A stretch of 64,000 nt of DNA from NCBI GenBank assembly GCA_017442535.1, contig JAFRZL010000010.1, positions 1 through 64,000 on the forward strand. Direction: 5' to 3'. Below the pieces are notes generated by a model that worked only from the letters and a program-made list of their open reading frames with translations, made no database searches and was not told where the DNA came from. A program made the position numbers and the translations under genes. The DNA is from Bacillota bacterium (GTDB lineage Bacteria; Bacillota; Clostridia; Lachnospirales; Bianqueaceae). Shown in pieces: positions 1 to 9,526 of this stretch (position 1 is its first letter; each line of letters opens with the position of its first letter).

Positions 1-925
1 GGGGGAAGGCCTGCATTACTCCAACACCGGTTTTAATCTGCTTGCACTGCTGGTGGAGCGGCTCTCCGGCGTTCCTTTTGAAGCGTTCCTGCAGCAGAAT
101 ATCTTTGAGCCTGCCGGCATGACTTCTACCCGCTGCTGCCATATCCGCAGGGACGGCGTTCCGTTTGAGAATTATTCACAGGCGACGGTGTATGATGACG
201 GAAGATGCGTGGCTGACGTCGACTCCGCCGAGGACGGCGACGTGGTCGCCTTTGACGGCCTGAACGGCGACGACTACGTGTACACCAACATCTTTGACAT
301 GTTTAAGTGGGACAGGGCACTGCGCGAGGGCAAAGTGCTCACTCTTGAAGAGCAGCAGCTCATGTACACCCCCGCAAAGCTAGTCAACGGCGATGATGCC
401 GTATACGATGAGGGTGATGGGCTGGGCTACGGTTTCGGCTGGGCCGTCGGCCGTGACGAAGAGCTTGGGCTCGTCGTCAGCCACAGCGGCGGCATGCCGG
501 GCGTCTCTACCTGGTTTGAGCGTTTCATTGACGCGGACAGAGTTCTTGTGATCCTCAGCTGCCGGGATTACAGGGACGTCCGGGCATATATGGGCTACTG
601 GGATGGCATGGAGGCAATCGTAAGGGACAATGAACCCAATCCCATCATCTCCATCGAGGATATCGCAGTCAAGGATCCCGACAAGTCGAAGTGGGAGGGC
701 TTCTGCGGCAAGTACGAACATCCCGAAGATGCCGGTTTCATCGTCGATACAGTATACATGAAAGACGGCAAACTGTACGCCAAGGCCATTGATGACGACG
801 ATGAGCTGGAATTCCGTCTCTATCCCATCGGAGAGAACGAGTTCGGAAGAAAAGGCGGTATGATCAGGCTCACGTTTGACGAGGGTTGCCTGATATATGA
901 CGGTTTCACCTGCAAAAAGCTGTAA
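1..925 (+). CDS. Serine hydrolase of the beta-lactamase/penicillin-binding fold, 5'-truncated
   Basis: The reading frame is open from the first bases of the window, so the N-terminus and the catalytic SxxK motif lie outside. The visible part begins with GEGLHYSNTGF, whose Tyr-Ser-Asn matches the YxN motif of class C beta-lactamase-like hydrolases, and later has HSGGMPG (about 485-505), which fits the HxG/KTG position. The end of the protein (about 100 residues) looks like the lipocalin-like tail common in these family members. The family covers esterases, D-aminopeptidases and beta-lactamases, so the substrate cannot be named. A GTG at 53 is only an internal codon. A strong terminator follows. 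Confidence 0.8.
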   Translation, partial: GEGLHYSNTGFNLLALLVERLSGVPFEAFLQQNIFEPAGMTSTRCCHIRRDGVPFENYSQATVYDDGRCVADVDSAEDGDVVAFDGLNGDDYVYTNIFDMFKWDRALREGKVLTLEEQQLMYTPAKLVNGDDAVYDEGDGLGYGFGWAVGRDEELGLVVSHSGGMPGVSTWFERFIDADRVLVILSCRDYRDVRAYMGYWDGMEAIVRDNEPNPIISIEDIAVKDPDKSKWEGFCGKYEHPEDAGFIVDTVYMKDGKLYAKAIDDDDELEFRLYPIGENEFGRKGGMIRLTFDEGCLIYDGFTCKKL

Positions 926-944
926 TCGAATCCCCTATATAACA

Positions 945-985
945 TAAACAGGCCGGCTGTTCACATAGAGCAGCCGGCCTGTTTA
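945..985. terminator. Perfect 15-bp inverted repeat, bidirectional terminator
   Basis: The arm at 945-959 (TAAACAGGCCGGCTG) is exactly complementary to 971-985, with an 11-nt loop. The arm ends give short A/T tracts on both strands. It sits between the convergent serine hydrolase and FtsX genes, so it probably serves both. Confidence 0.85.
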
Positions 986-1049
986 GTTGCGGTCAATTTA
1001 GTCAGACAGTTTTACCCCCGGGCACCTTGGGAGGCGTCCGGGGTTATGA

Positions 1050-4000
1050 TTAAGCTACATCTGTTAATTTCATAGTTCTGACCTTCCGGAGGACGATCGC
1101 ATTGATGATGACGGTAAAGACAATGGTCATGCCGGCTCCGATCAGCCATGCAAGGGGGCTGGGGGAGCGTTCGAGCTGCAGGAACGACTGTTCCAGCGTC
1201 CGGATGATCCGGTACGAGATGAAGGTGCCCGTGCCAATGCCGAGGGCGATACCCATCAGCGTCGTCACCAGGGTCTCGCGGCAGACATAGGAGATGACTT
1301 TGCCGATGGTAAAGCCGTTGACGCGCATGATCGTGAGTTCGCGTTTTTTCTCCAGGAAGTAAATGTTGGTCAGGTTCATGAGAACGACGCCCGCAAGGAG
1401 AGCCGCCATCAGAATCAGCAGACCGACGATCGCGTTCAGAACATTGGTCGCGGAGTCAAAGAGGGCGCGGTCACTGTCGGCACGTTCCACATTCTCAAAG
1501 CCGCTGACAGCCATCAGGCGCGGCCGGAGCGTTTCCATGTCAGCGCCGTTCAGGCGGACAAAGAACATATTGTGGTCCGGATCCTGGTGATAAATCTTCC
1601 GGTAATAGGCTTCCGTCATCGCCATGGCGCGGCCAATATAGTTCTCATAGATGCCGGCCACGCGGACGGTCGCGGTTTTGATGCCGCCGATCGCGATCTC
1701 GAATTCGCTGCCGACATCCAGATCATGTGTCTCCGCCATACGCCTCTGGATCAGGATACCGTCATCCGCGGACAGAATCGGCTTGCCCGTCTTCCAGTCC
1801 ATCAGGCGGAAGAGCCCGCCGATCGCTTCCAGGTCGCCGCAGAGCAGTTCGCCGGCCTCATTATTATTGATCCGGTAGGTAATGAACTGATCATAGAGGA
1901 CGGCGCTCTCGGTCCCGGACTCCTGCAGGATCTGCCGGATCTCGGCTTCGGCGTCCGGATGCGCCAGGCTGTCAAAGCGGACCTTCTGGTCAAAGGTCGT
2001 GATGTCGTTATACTGATGCCTGAGCGAGCCGAAAACAGACTCTCTGAGCGTAATACCGATGACGATCAGAGCGCAGCAGCCCGCGACGCTCACCACCGTA
2101 ACGGCGACGCGGCGCAGATCAGTCCGGATATTGCGGAAGATCAGGCGCGAGAAGAGTGAAAAGATGTGTTTGCCGGATTTGGCCTCTTTTTTCTGGCCGG
2201 CGGGAACCTTTTGCTGCATCAGCGAAATCGCCGTGGAGCGCAGCAGACGCGTGCAGGCGAGCCAGATCGCACTGACGGCCAGCATTCCGCCCGCAAACAG
2301 CACGACCAGTGTCGGCACGAGCTCCACGATGGGCGGCATCGTCCGGAAGAGGAAATTCAGCTGATATCCGTTCAGGATCAGGTTGCACAGGAGGAAATAT
2401 GCCGCGGCTATGCCGAGCAGGACGCCCAGTACCGTGCCGCTCACTCCGAAGATCAGGTACTTGATAAAGATCTCTTTATTGAAGAAACCCAAGGCCTTCA
2501 TGGCTCCGACCAGGTTGCGCTGCTCGTCCACCATCTTGCTGATGGTGGCATAGATGACCAAAGCGCCGACCAGGATAAACATGAGCGAGAAGGTGGAGCG
2601 CAGATTGGACAGGTTGTCGCTGGCGACTCCGACCTGGACAAAGCTGCTGACGCCGTTGCCGTCAAAGACGATCCAGCGGCAGGGGTCGACCGCGGCGAGC
2701 TTTTCTTTGGCTTCGTCCAGCTGCGCCACGCCGTCGTAGTACTTCTCCAGGCCGTCGGCATAGTCGGCTTCGCCTTTCTCCAGCTCCGCGCGGGCATCGG
2801 CAACCTTGGCCAGGCCCTCGTCGTATAGCTTTTTGCCGGCGTTGTATTCGTCAAGGCCCGCCCAGTAGCGGCTCAGGCCGTTCTCGTACTCTTCTTTGCC
2901 GCTCAGGTACTCCGCCTCGGCTTTTTTGAAGGCCGCGAGGCCCTCGTCATACTTTCTTTTCTGGGCGTAATAGGTGTCCCTGCCCTTGATATACTGCCGG
3001 TGTCCTTCGTCCCACTGGGCCGCGCCGTTGGCCAGCTCGCTGTAGGGCTCCACGAAATCCTCCGTCTTTTCCAGCACGGCAGCGAGAAGCGTCTGGCGGA
3101 CTTCCTCCATATCGTATTCGGGCTCTTCGGAACCTGACGGCTCCTCTTCCTCTTCCGAGGGATTCTGCCATTCTTCAATGCCTTTCAGGATCTGATAGGC
3201 CCGGATCAGCACTTTCTCCGGGATATCCTCGGAATACAGCAGGTTGTGGTAGACCTGCTCGACGGTCAGCATGATGTTCGGGTCCAGAATGACCGAGACG
3301 CCCGCGGTGAGCGGGAAGGACGCAGCCGAAAGATTATTGGTATCCACGTCCGGTCTCCTGCGGCCGGCCCATTGGATCTGACCGAAAACATCTCCCGGAT
3401 CGAATACGCGGCTGAGACCGATCTTGATCTTGTCACGGATCTGTTCTTCCACATCCTCAAGCTGATTATAACCGTTGACCACCTTCTTGCGCGCTTCGTC
3501 GAGCTGGCGTTTGCCTGCGGCTAGCTGCCGCTCGGCATCCGCGAGCTTCTTCCGTCCGTCTTCAAGCTGGGCTTCGCCGTCGGCGATCTCCTTCTCGGCA
3601 TCGGTCAGCTGATTCCAGGCGTCGTCGAGCTCGGCCTGCGCGTCCTCGAGCTTTTTCTTGTTGTCGGCAAGCTCTTTTTCGCCGGCCGTAAGGTCTTTCC
3701 AGCCCTGATCGAGTTTGGCTCTGGCCTCCTGCAGTTCGGCCCAGCCCTCGTCAAGCTTTTCCTGATTCCGGTCGATCTCGATCTGGTATTTGTCATGGAT
3801 GGACTTGGTGCGGTTGGCGGCGAGCAGCTCGGCCACGACGTCCAGGCGCTCCATCACATCTGAGACCTTTCCCTCGTAGGCTTTTTCGAAGCGGTCCTCG
3901 TCAGGGTCCTTCTGGATCACGACTTCCGCCCGCATAAAGCCGCCGTCCAGCGCCTCCATGTCAAAGGCATCACGCGGCACCACGACATAGTATGTCTCGG

Positions 4001-4547
4001 GCGTCACACGGGAGACATGGTCGGGATGCTGCAGCATACCGACCACGGTGTATTTTTGGTACAGCAAATAATCGGGGGTTTTGCCCTCGTCATTTTCTAC
4101 GATGATCTCGTCGCCCAGGTTCCAGCCCATTTGCTTCATCAGGCGCTGTTCCAGGGCACATTCGCCGACATTTTCGGGCATACGTCCTTCCAGGAGTTCG
4201 GTCCGGTTGATCCGCTCCATGATCGAGATCACATAGACGTCCGTGCACTCAGTCCCGGTCCGCGCCTTGGCGGAAATATACCAGAGCGGTTCGACATCGG
4301 TAACGCCCTTGATCTTACGCACAAACCCCAAATCATCCTCGGTCATCAGCATCGTGGAGATGATCTCAATATCGTGATAATTGACATTGTTATACATCCT
4401 GGAGGCGTTCTGCTTCAGCGCAGCCGCCGAAAATGTAATGCCGAGGTAGGTCGCGACGCCCAGGAAGGCAATCAGTATAATCGAAAGATAAGATACGATC
4501 TGCTTGCGGATATTCCGCAGCGCATCAGTCAACTGCGTATGTTTCAT
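1050..4547 (-). CDS. FtsX/MacB-type ABC transporter permease with two long extracellular coiled coils
   Basis: A 1165-residue membrane protein. One membrane segment lies near residues 17-40, followed by a MacB-PCD-like outer domain (about 45-245). Two long heptad-rich stretches, about 260-370 and 500-615, are full of repeats such as LDEGWAEL and YDEGLAK, separated by an acidic linker (NPSEEEEEPSGSEE). Three membrane segments follow (about 650-770), then a fourth near 810-835, a second outer domain, and three C-terminal ones ending near 1152. This is two FtsX units in one chain. FtsX/MacB permeases usually transmit mechanical force or expel lipids or peptides; this substrate is unknown. The paired ATPase ends 6 bp upstream, so the two form an operon. 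Confidence 0.85.
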   Translation of the reverse strand: MKHTQLTDALRNIRKQIVSYLSIILIAFLGVATYLGITFSAAALKQNASRMYNNVNYHDIEIISTMLMTEDDLGFVRKIKGVTDVEPLWYISAKARTGTECTDVYVISIMERINRTELLEGRMPENVGECALEQRLMKQMGWNLGDEIIVENDEGKTPDYLLYQKYTVVGMLQHPDHVSRVTPETYYVVVPRDAFDMEALDGGFMRAEVVIQKDPDEDRFEKAYEGKVSDVMERLDVVAELLAANRTKSIHDKYQIEIDRNQEKLDEGWAELQEARAKLDQGWKDLTAGEKELADNKKKLEDAQAELDDAWNQLTDAEKEIADGEAQLEDGRKKLADAERQLAAGKRQLDEARKKVVNGYNQLEDVEEQIRDKIKIGLSRVFDPGDVFGQIQWAGRRRPDVDTNNLSAASFPLTAGVSVILDPNIMLTVEQVYHNLLYSEDIPEKVLIRAYQILKGIEEWQNPSEEEEEPSGSEEPEYDMEEVRQTLLAAVLEKTEDFVEPYSELANGAAQWDEGHRQYIKGRDTYYAQKRKYDEGLAAFKKAEAEYLSGKEEYENGLSRYWAGLDEYNAGKKLYDEGLAKVADARAELEKGEADYADGLEKYYDGVAQLDEAKEKLAAVDPCRWIVFDGNGVSSFVQVGVASDNLSNLRSTFSLMFILVGALVIYATISKMVDEQRNLVGAMKALGFFNKEIFIKYLIFGVSGTVLGVLLGIAAAYFLLCNLILNGYQLNFLFRTMPPIVELVPTLVVLFAGGMLAVSAIWLACTRLLRSTAISLMQQKVPAGQKKEAKSGKHIFSLFSRLIFRNIRTDLRRVAVTVVSVAGCCALIVIGITLRESVFGSLRHQYNDITTFDQKVRFDSLAHPDAEAEIRQILQESGTESAVLYDQFITYRINNNEAGELLCGDLEAIGGLFRLMDWKTGKPILSADDGILIQRRMAETHDLDVGSEFEIAIGGIKTATVRVAGIYENYIGRAMAMTEAYYRKIYHQDPDHNMFFVRLNGADMETLRPRLMAVSGFENVERADSDRALFDSATNVLNAIVGLLILMAALLAGVVLMNLTNIYFLEKKRELTIMRVNGFTIGKVISYVCRETLVTTLMGIALGIGTGTFISYRIIRTLEQSFLQLERSPSPLAWLIGAGMTIVFTVIINAIVLRKVRTMKLTDVA

Positions 4548-4553
4548 TGCCGC

Positions 4554-5774
4554 TTACCACACCAGATCCGTCGCGTGCAGCGGATGCAGATTCCTCTTGA
4601 TCGAAGCGATGCGGCCGTTACGCACCTTAACCACGCGGTTAGCCATCTTGGCAATCTCCACGTTATGAGTGACCATCATGACGGTGGTCCCCTGTGTATT
4701 CACAATATCTTCAATTACGGACAGGACCTCGATACTGGTCGTATAATCGAGGGCCGCCGTGGGTTCGTCCGCCAGGATCAGGCGGGGCTTTTTCACGATC
4801 GCACGCGCGATGGAGACGCGCTGCTGCTGTCCGCCGGACATCTGTCCGGGGAAATTGTTGGCGCGTTCCGAAAGCTTGACGCGCGCGATGGCCTCCTCCG
4901 CCGGCAGCGGATCCTCCACCAGTTCCGCGATGAACTGGACGTTTTCAAGCGCCGTCAGGTTGGGCATCAGGTTATAGGCCTGGAAAATAAAGCCGATATA
5001 GTCGCGGCGGTATTTGGTAAGCTCGGCCTCGGAGGGATGTGAGAAATCTCTGCCCTCGATGGTAAGCGTTCCGGTAGTCAGAAAGTCCATGCCTCCGACG
5101 ATATTCATCATGGTGGATTTGCCGCAGCCCGATTCGCCCAGGACGACCACGAATTCATTCTTGTAGATCTCGAGGTTGATGCCCTTAAGGACCTGCAGAA
5201 CATTGTCGCCGACGGCGAACTCCTTGGTCACATCCGTCAGGCGGACCAGGACCTCTTTCTTTTCGCCCAGGTCGATGGTCAGGCCTTTTTCTTCGATGGT
5301 GATGGCGGCGAGCGACGCCATGCGCTCGCACAGCACCAGCTCCTCCTGATCATATATCGAGCCGTCCTGCTTGTTGATGATCTGAACACAGCCGATCACC
5401 TCGTGAAGATTGTCAAGCGGCACACAGATCATGGACTTGGTCACCAGCCCATTATCGTCAAAAACCGTGCCGTCGAAGCGCGGGTCATTCGCCGCGTCCG
5501 CGATCAGGACGGATTTACCGGACTTGGTCACCACGCCTTCGATCCCCTGCCCGTTCTCGATGGTGATATTGGATATATCCGCCGGGCCTACGTGAAAGAG
5601 CGGGCTCAGCCGGTCCGTGTTCGGGTCCAGGAACCAGATCGCGCCGGCTTCACTGTTCAGTGTGCGCACGATGATTTCCAGACTGCCTGCGAGAGCTTCT
5701 TCGAGATTGTCGACTTCCAGAAGCTGCTCCATGATTTCCCATGATGCTTTGGTAAAACGCTTTTCCTCTGCCAT
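4554..5774 (-). CDS. ABC transporter ATPase with an N-terminal GAF domain
   Basis: A 406-residue protein. Residues about 10-165 look like a GAF sensor domain ([24 protein letters not shown]). Residues about 175-400 are a LolD/MacB-class ATPase: Walker [10 protein letters not shown], signature MSGGQQQR, Walker B LILADEP and the switch His in MVTHN. The signature begins with Met in place of the common Leu. It energises the FtsX-type permease directly downstream. GAF domains bind small ligands or cyclic nucleotides, so transport may be gated by a cytoplasmic signal; that is inference. The ATG at 5774 has GAGG 9 nt upstream. Confidence 0.88.
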   Translation of the reverse strand: MAEEKRFTKASWEIMEQLLEVDNLEEALAGSLEIIVRTLNSEAGAIWFLDPNTDRLSPLFHVGPADISNITIENGQGIEGVVTKSGKSVLIADAANDPRFDGTVFDDNGLVTKSMICVPLDNLHEVIGCVQIINKQDGSIYDQEELVLCERMASLAAITIEEKGLTIDLGEKKEVLVRLTDVTKEFAVGDNVLQVLKGINLEIYKNEFVVVLGESGCGKSTMMNIVGGMDFLTTGTLTIEGRDFSHPSEAELTKYRRDYIGFIFQAYNLMPNLTALENVQFIAELVEDPLPAEEAIARVKLSERANNFPGQMSGGQQQRVSIARAIVKKPRLILADEPTAALDYTTSIEVLSVIEDIVNTQGTTVMMVTHNVEIAKMANRVVKVRNGRIASIKRNLHPLHATDLVW

Positions 5775-5815
5775 TGCTAAAACCTCACTGCGAATAGCTT
5801 TATGTCCTTATGTGT

Positions 5816-6889
5816 TCAGAACTGCCGGATGACATCCGGTGTCAGTGCCCGAACCATTTCTACGGCCGCCTGTGCGGCCAGATCCACATCCTGCATCGCC
5901 GCAAATCCCTGCGGTGTGTGCGCGTAACGGCTGACGACCGATACGACGACGGATGGAATACCCTTCTGCATCTTGTGATAGATCCCGCCGTTGGTGCCGC
6001 CGCCCGAGCGGACCGCCACCTGTACGGGGATGCCCGACTGCTCGCACAAGTCGAGCGTAAAGCGTGCGAACCGTGGGTGTGTGATCATGCCCACGTCAAA
6101 GAGCCGGATCATCAGGCCTTTTTTGATCGCGGACTGTACCGCGTACGCCGGCGTGAACGTATCGTCCGCCGGGCAGCCTTCAAAGTCGATCGTGACGGCC
6201 GGATCCACGGTACGCGCCGCCACCGGGGCACCGCGGCCTCCGACCTCTTCCTGTGTGGAGAGCACACCGACGACATCCACCGCGAGATCCATACCGGCGA
6301 GCTCTTTCATGGCCATCAGGAGTGCCATGCAGCCCACACGGCAGTCAAATGCCTTGCCGATCATAATGCCCCGTGCTTCATCCGCGGCAAAGTCCACCGC
6401 CGGCGTCACCGGCGCTCCGACGCGGATGCCGAAGGTCTCGCGCACATCCGTGTCGCTGACCGCGCCCACGTCGATCACCATATCCGATGTATGCAGGGCG
6501 ACATCCTTCTCGCCGCTCTTCATAAAGTGCACCGGCTTGGCGGCTACGATCCCGGGGATCTTCTCGCCCCGATCGTTCAGCACCCAGACGCGGGTCCCGG
6601 GCACCGAAGACTCGTTCCAGCTGCCGAGCTGCACGAACTGCAGCGTCCCGTTCGGCTGGATAAACTGAACCATGAACCCGACCTCGTCCGAATGCGCGTC
6701 GAGCAGTACCACCGGCTTGCCGCCGGTATTCTGCCTGCGCCGGATATAGAGGTTGCGGATATTGTCCTCCTCCACATCCGCGAAGGGCTCGGCATAGGCT
6801 CTGGCCACCGCCGCGACCTCATCTTCAAAGCCGGAGGGGCCAAAGGCCTCGGACAGCCGCTTCATCCAGGCAAGGTCCTGCTGATTCAT
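5816..6889 (-). CDS. M42 family metallo-aminopeptidase
   Basis: A 357-residue cytoplasmic peptidase of the glutamyl-aminopeptidase/CelM type. Visible metal or catalytic motifs are DAHSDEVGF (His ligand), AFDCRVGC (bridging Asp), STQEEVGGRGA (catalytic Glu and ligand Glu), and the late His in YAHTPQG. These enzymes use two Zn or Co ions to trim N-terminal residues from peptides, usually as dodecamers. The start at 6889 has AAGGAGG 7 nt upstream and overlaps the stop of the AraC gene by ATGA, so the two are translationally coupled. With the M18 gene upstream this looks like a peptide-scavenging unit. Confidence 0.92.
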   Translation of the reverse strand: MNQQDLAWMKRLSEAFGPSGFEDEVAAVARAYAEPFADVEEDNIRNLYIRRRQNTGGKPVVLLDAHSDEVGFMVQFIQPNGTLQFVQLGSWNESSVPGTRVWVLNDRGEKIPGIVAAKPVHFMKSGEKDVALHTSDMVIDVGAVSDTDVRETFGIRVGAPVTPAVDFAADEARGIMIGKAFDCRVGCMALLMAMKELAGMDLAVDVVGVLSTQEEVGGRGAPVAARTVDPAVTIDFEGCPADDTFTPAYAVQSAIKKGLMIRLFDVGMITHPRFARFTLDLCEQSGIPVQVAVRSGGGTNGGIYHKMQKGIPSVVVSVVSRYAHTPQGFAAMQDVDLAAQAAVEMVRALTPDVIRQF

Positions 6890-7902
6890 TTCGTTTCCTC
6901 CTTCGTCATTCCGGCCCGGTCCTCTGCGGCCTCCTTCGGCCGGTCCTCCCAGCCGCGGCCCCAGGTGTCCCGTTCCCGGGCATTCTCCTCCGGTTCGGAG
7001 GATACTTCGCCTTTGTGATAGGTCATATATCCCTCGGAACGCCGTCTGGCCTCGTCGCGGCGGTAATTCAGCGGCGAGGTCCCGGCCACCTTATGAAAGA
7101 CCCTTCCGAAATGCGTCACCGATTGGAATCCAAGCATGCCTGCGATCTCCGTCACCGGCGTATCGGTCTTGACCAGGAGGCGCTCGGCCTCTTTAATGCG
7201 GACATTGCTCAGATATTCGGTAAAGGTAAAGCCCGTAACCTCTTTAAAGGTATGGCTCAGATAATATTTGTTGATAAAGAACTGCTGCGCCACCGCCTCC
7301 AGCTTGAGCGATTCCATATAGTGCGTATTGATATAGTTCAGCACCTCAAAAATCCGCTTGTTCGCGTGGCGGAGCGACTCCTCGGCGTCCTTGCTGAGGC
7401 GGGTCATATTACGGTTCGCGAAGACAAGGATCTGCAGCACGTAAACTCTCACCATCAGCTCGTAGCCGGCCCGCCGCTGGCTGATCTCGTTATAGATCCT
7501 GCCCATCAGGCTGTCCACGTAGTCCTTGTCAGCCCCGGTAAAGGACAGGATCCGGCTGCCGTCCTTAAACAGCTCGTGCAGCAGCGCGGCAAACTGCCCC
7601 TGCGGTTCCTCGATCAGGTTCTCGTATACGTCAAAAACAACACGGTCATGGTATTTCTCGAGTGTCTCAAGGGTCCTGTGCATCTCCCGCCGGTCCACCA
7701 GCACCAGCTCTCCGGCTTTAATATAATACGTGTTGTCCCGGATAAAGAAGTACCGGCTCCCCTCCCGCAGGTAGTAGATTTCATAATAGTTGTGAAAATG
7801 CTCTACCGGCATGGTGTAGGAATCACTGCGCTTGGCAAAACCGACCTTCAGCCCTTCCAGCGTTGTCCCCAGATATTCATAGGGATATCTCGACTCCGGC
7901 AT
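6886..7902 (-). CDS. AraC family regulator with N-terminal cupin domain
   Basis: A 338-residue one-component regulator. Residues about 30-110 form a cupin-like ligand domain (VEHFHNYYEIYYL), and about 185-285 hold the paired helix-turn-helix DNA-binding domain (LKLEAVAQQF, PVTEIAGMLGF, THFGRVF). The last 50 residues are a highly charged tail rich in Glu, Arg and Lys, not usual for the family. The gene sits between two aminopeptidase genes, 48 bp after M18 and overlapping M42 by 4 nt. It may control the peptidases or a distant target; the ligand is not predictable. AGGGGGG lies 7 nt before the ATG. Confidence 0.9.
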   Translation of the reverse strand: MPESRYPYEYLGTTLEGLKVGFAKRSDSYTMPVEHFHNYYEIYYLREGSRYFFIRDNTYYIKAGELVLVDRREMHRTLETLEKYHDRVVFDVYENLIEEPQGQFAALLHELFKDGSRILSFTGADKDYVDSLMGRIYNEISQRRAGYELMVRVYVLQILVFANRNMTRLSKDAEESLRHANKRIFEVLNYINTHYMESLKLEAVAQQFFINKYYLSHTFKEVTGFTFTEYLSNVRIKEAERLLVKTDTPVTEIAGMLGFQSVTHFGRVFHKVAGTSPLNYRRDEARRRSEGYMTYHKGEVSSEPEENARERDTWGRGWEDRPKEAAEDRAGMTKEETK

Positions 7903-7950
7903 CTCAGATCCCCCCTTCTGTGCCTGATTCCGGATGTCCGGGAGGCGGAC

Positions 7951-9330
7951 TTACATCTTCTGAAGGAATACCTTATAGGCTCTGTAAGTCTCGTAGATAT
8001 CGGGCTTGGAAGCGACTTCGTAGGGCGCATGCATGCTGTGCAGCGGAATGCCCACGTCGATCACGTCCATGGCATATGCCGCCAGAATGTAGGCGATCGT
8101 TCCGCCGCCGCCCTGGTCGACCTTGCCGAGCTCTCCCATCTGGTACTTCACATCATCCTCGTCGAAAATATGACGGAGGGACGCAATATATTCGGCCGTC
8201 GCATCGTTGGAGCCCGACTTGCCGCGGGATCCGGTATACTTGTGCAGCACAGGGCCGTGCGCGAAGAACTGGGAATTCATCCGCTCACAGACCTCCGGGA
8301 AATTGGGGTCAAACGCTACGGAAACATCGGAGCTGAGCATCCGCGAGGCCGCAAGCGTCCGGCGGAGCGTCAGGTCGGAATACTGGCCCATCGCGTCCAG
8401 AATATCCGCGACGAAATTCTCAAAATAGTGGGAATGCATACCAGTCGCGCCGACGCTGCCGATCTCTTCCTTATCCACGACCAGGGTGATCGCGGTCGTC
8501 TCGGCATCGGGGCAGTCCAGCTGCGCTTTGAGCGATGTGTAGGCGCAGATGCGGTCATCATGTCCATAGCCGAGCAGCATGCTGCTGTCAAGCCCGTAAT
8601 GGCGGGCGGGACCTGCGGGAACGACCTCGATTTCCGCTGAGTGGAAATCGTCTTCGGTCATGCCGTACTTTTCTTCCAGCAGACGCAGAACGTTTTTCTT
8701 AATGGGCTCTTCCTTTTCGTCCGCCAGAGGAATGCTGCCGATGCAGACATTCAGGCTCTCGGCGGGAATGGCTTCGCCAAGGGGCTTCGTGGCCTGATCC
8801 TTGCCCAGATGCGGCAGGATATCGCTGATGCCGACGACCGGATCGGAGGGATCCTCGCCCAGAACGACCTTCTGTACGGTGCCGTCCTTCTTGGCAACCA
8901 CGCCGTGCAGCGCGAGCGGAAGCGTTACCCACTGATACTTTTTGATGCCGCCGTAATAATGCGTCTTGAGCAGCGCAAGGCCGGAATCCTCATACAGCGG
9001 ATTGGGCTTAAGGTCCAGGCGCGGGGAATCAATATGCGCACCCAGAATATTCAGGCCATGTGAAAACGGGCGGGTGCCGATCTGCGCGAGCGCCAGCATT
9101 TTGCCGCGATTATTGGCATATACCTTGTCGCCGGGCTGCAGCCTCTCGCCGCGCGCCATGATCTCGCCGAGATCGCGGTAGCCGTGGGCCTTTGCCATCT
9201 CGATCATCTCGGTCACGCATTCTCTCTCTGTCTTGCAGCGGGACAAAAACTGACGATATTCCTCACAGAAAGGCTCCATCGCCTGTTTCTGCTCCTCTGT
9301 ATAAGTTTCCCATAATGTCTTTGATGCCAT
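7951..9330 (-). CDS. M18 family aminopeptidase
   Basis: A 459-residue zinc aminopeptidase of the ApeA/aspartyl-aminopeptidase family, normal length. Motifs: GAHIDSPRLDLKPNPL (metal His), VVDKEEIGSVGATG (catalytic Glu pair), VSVAFDPNF, and the C-terminal IPLHSMHAPYEVAS with the last metal His. These are large cytoplasmic oligomers that remove N-terminal residues from peptides. It is the first gene of an apparent M18-AraC-M42 operon and has its own promoter at 9401-9429. AGGAGG lies 10 nt before the ATG at 9330. Confidence 0.93.
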   Translation of the reverse strand: MASKTLWETYTEEQKQAMEPFCEEYRQFLSRCKTERECVTEMIEMAKAHGYRDLGEIMARGERLQPGDKVYANNRGKMLALAQIGTRPFSHGLNILGAHIDSPRLDLKPNPLYEDSGLALLKTHYYGGIKKYQWVTLPLALHGVVAKKDGTVQKVVLGEDPSDPVVGISDILPHLGKDQATKPLGEAIPAESLNVCIGSIPLADEKEEPIKKNVLRLLEEKYGMTEDDFHSAEIEVVPAGPARHYGLDSSMLLGYGHDDRICAYTSLKAQLDCPDAETTAITLVVDKEEIGSVGATGMHSHYFENFVADILDAMGQYSDLTLRRTLAASRMLSSDVSVAFDPNFPEVCERMNSQFFAHGPVLHKYTGSRGKSGSNDATAEYIASLRHIFDEDDVKYQMGELGKVDQGGGGTIAYILAAYAMDVIDVGIPLHSMHAPYEVASKPDIYETYRAYKVFLQKM

Positions 9331-9400
9331 TTGAACGTAACCTCCTCAGTTTCTTTCGGCCCAAACAAGCGCCCTGTTTCCGGAATTTCCGGTTTTTATC

Positions 9401-9429
9401 AGTATACCCCAAAGGGCTTTCTTTGGCAA
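9401..9429 (-). promoter_or_regulatory. Sigma-A type promoter for the M18 aminopeptidase operon
   Basis: On the minus strand a TTGCCA -35 box (9424-9429) and a TATACT -10 box (9401-9406) are separated by 17 nt, 71 bp upstream of the M18 start. Confidence 0.75.
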
Positions 9430-9472
9430 GAGGAAAGGCGGAATTTTCTTGATAAGAATGCCGTTCAGAGCC

Positions 9473-9499
9473 AAAAAAAGGCGGCCCTTCAGGGCCGCC
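9473..9499 (-). terminator. Intrinsic terminator after the DUF937 gene
   Basis: On the minus strand GGCGGCCC-loop TGAA-GGGCCGCC (9480-9499) is followed by seven T residues (9473-9479). It separates the DUF937 unit from the M18 operon. Confidence 0.9.
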
Positions 9500-9526
9500 C
9501 CGTATAATTCCGAAAAGATGCTGAGA

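Noticed and set aside
2166..2828. 220-residue plus-strand frame over the FtsX gene
   Set aside because: Antisense to the coiled-coil and membrane part of the permease; no ribosome site.
7015..8640. 541-residue plus-strand frame
   Set aside because: Antisense to the AraC and M18 genes; its His/Leu/Val-rich composition is typical of shadow frames.
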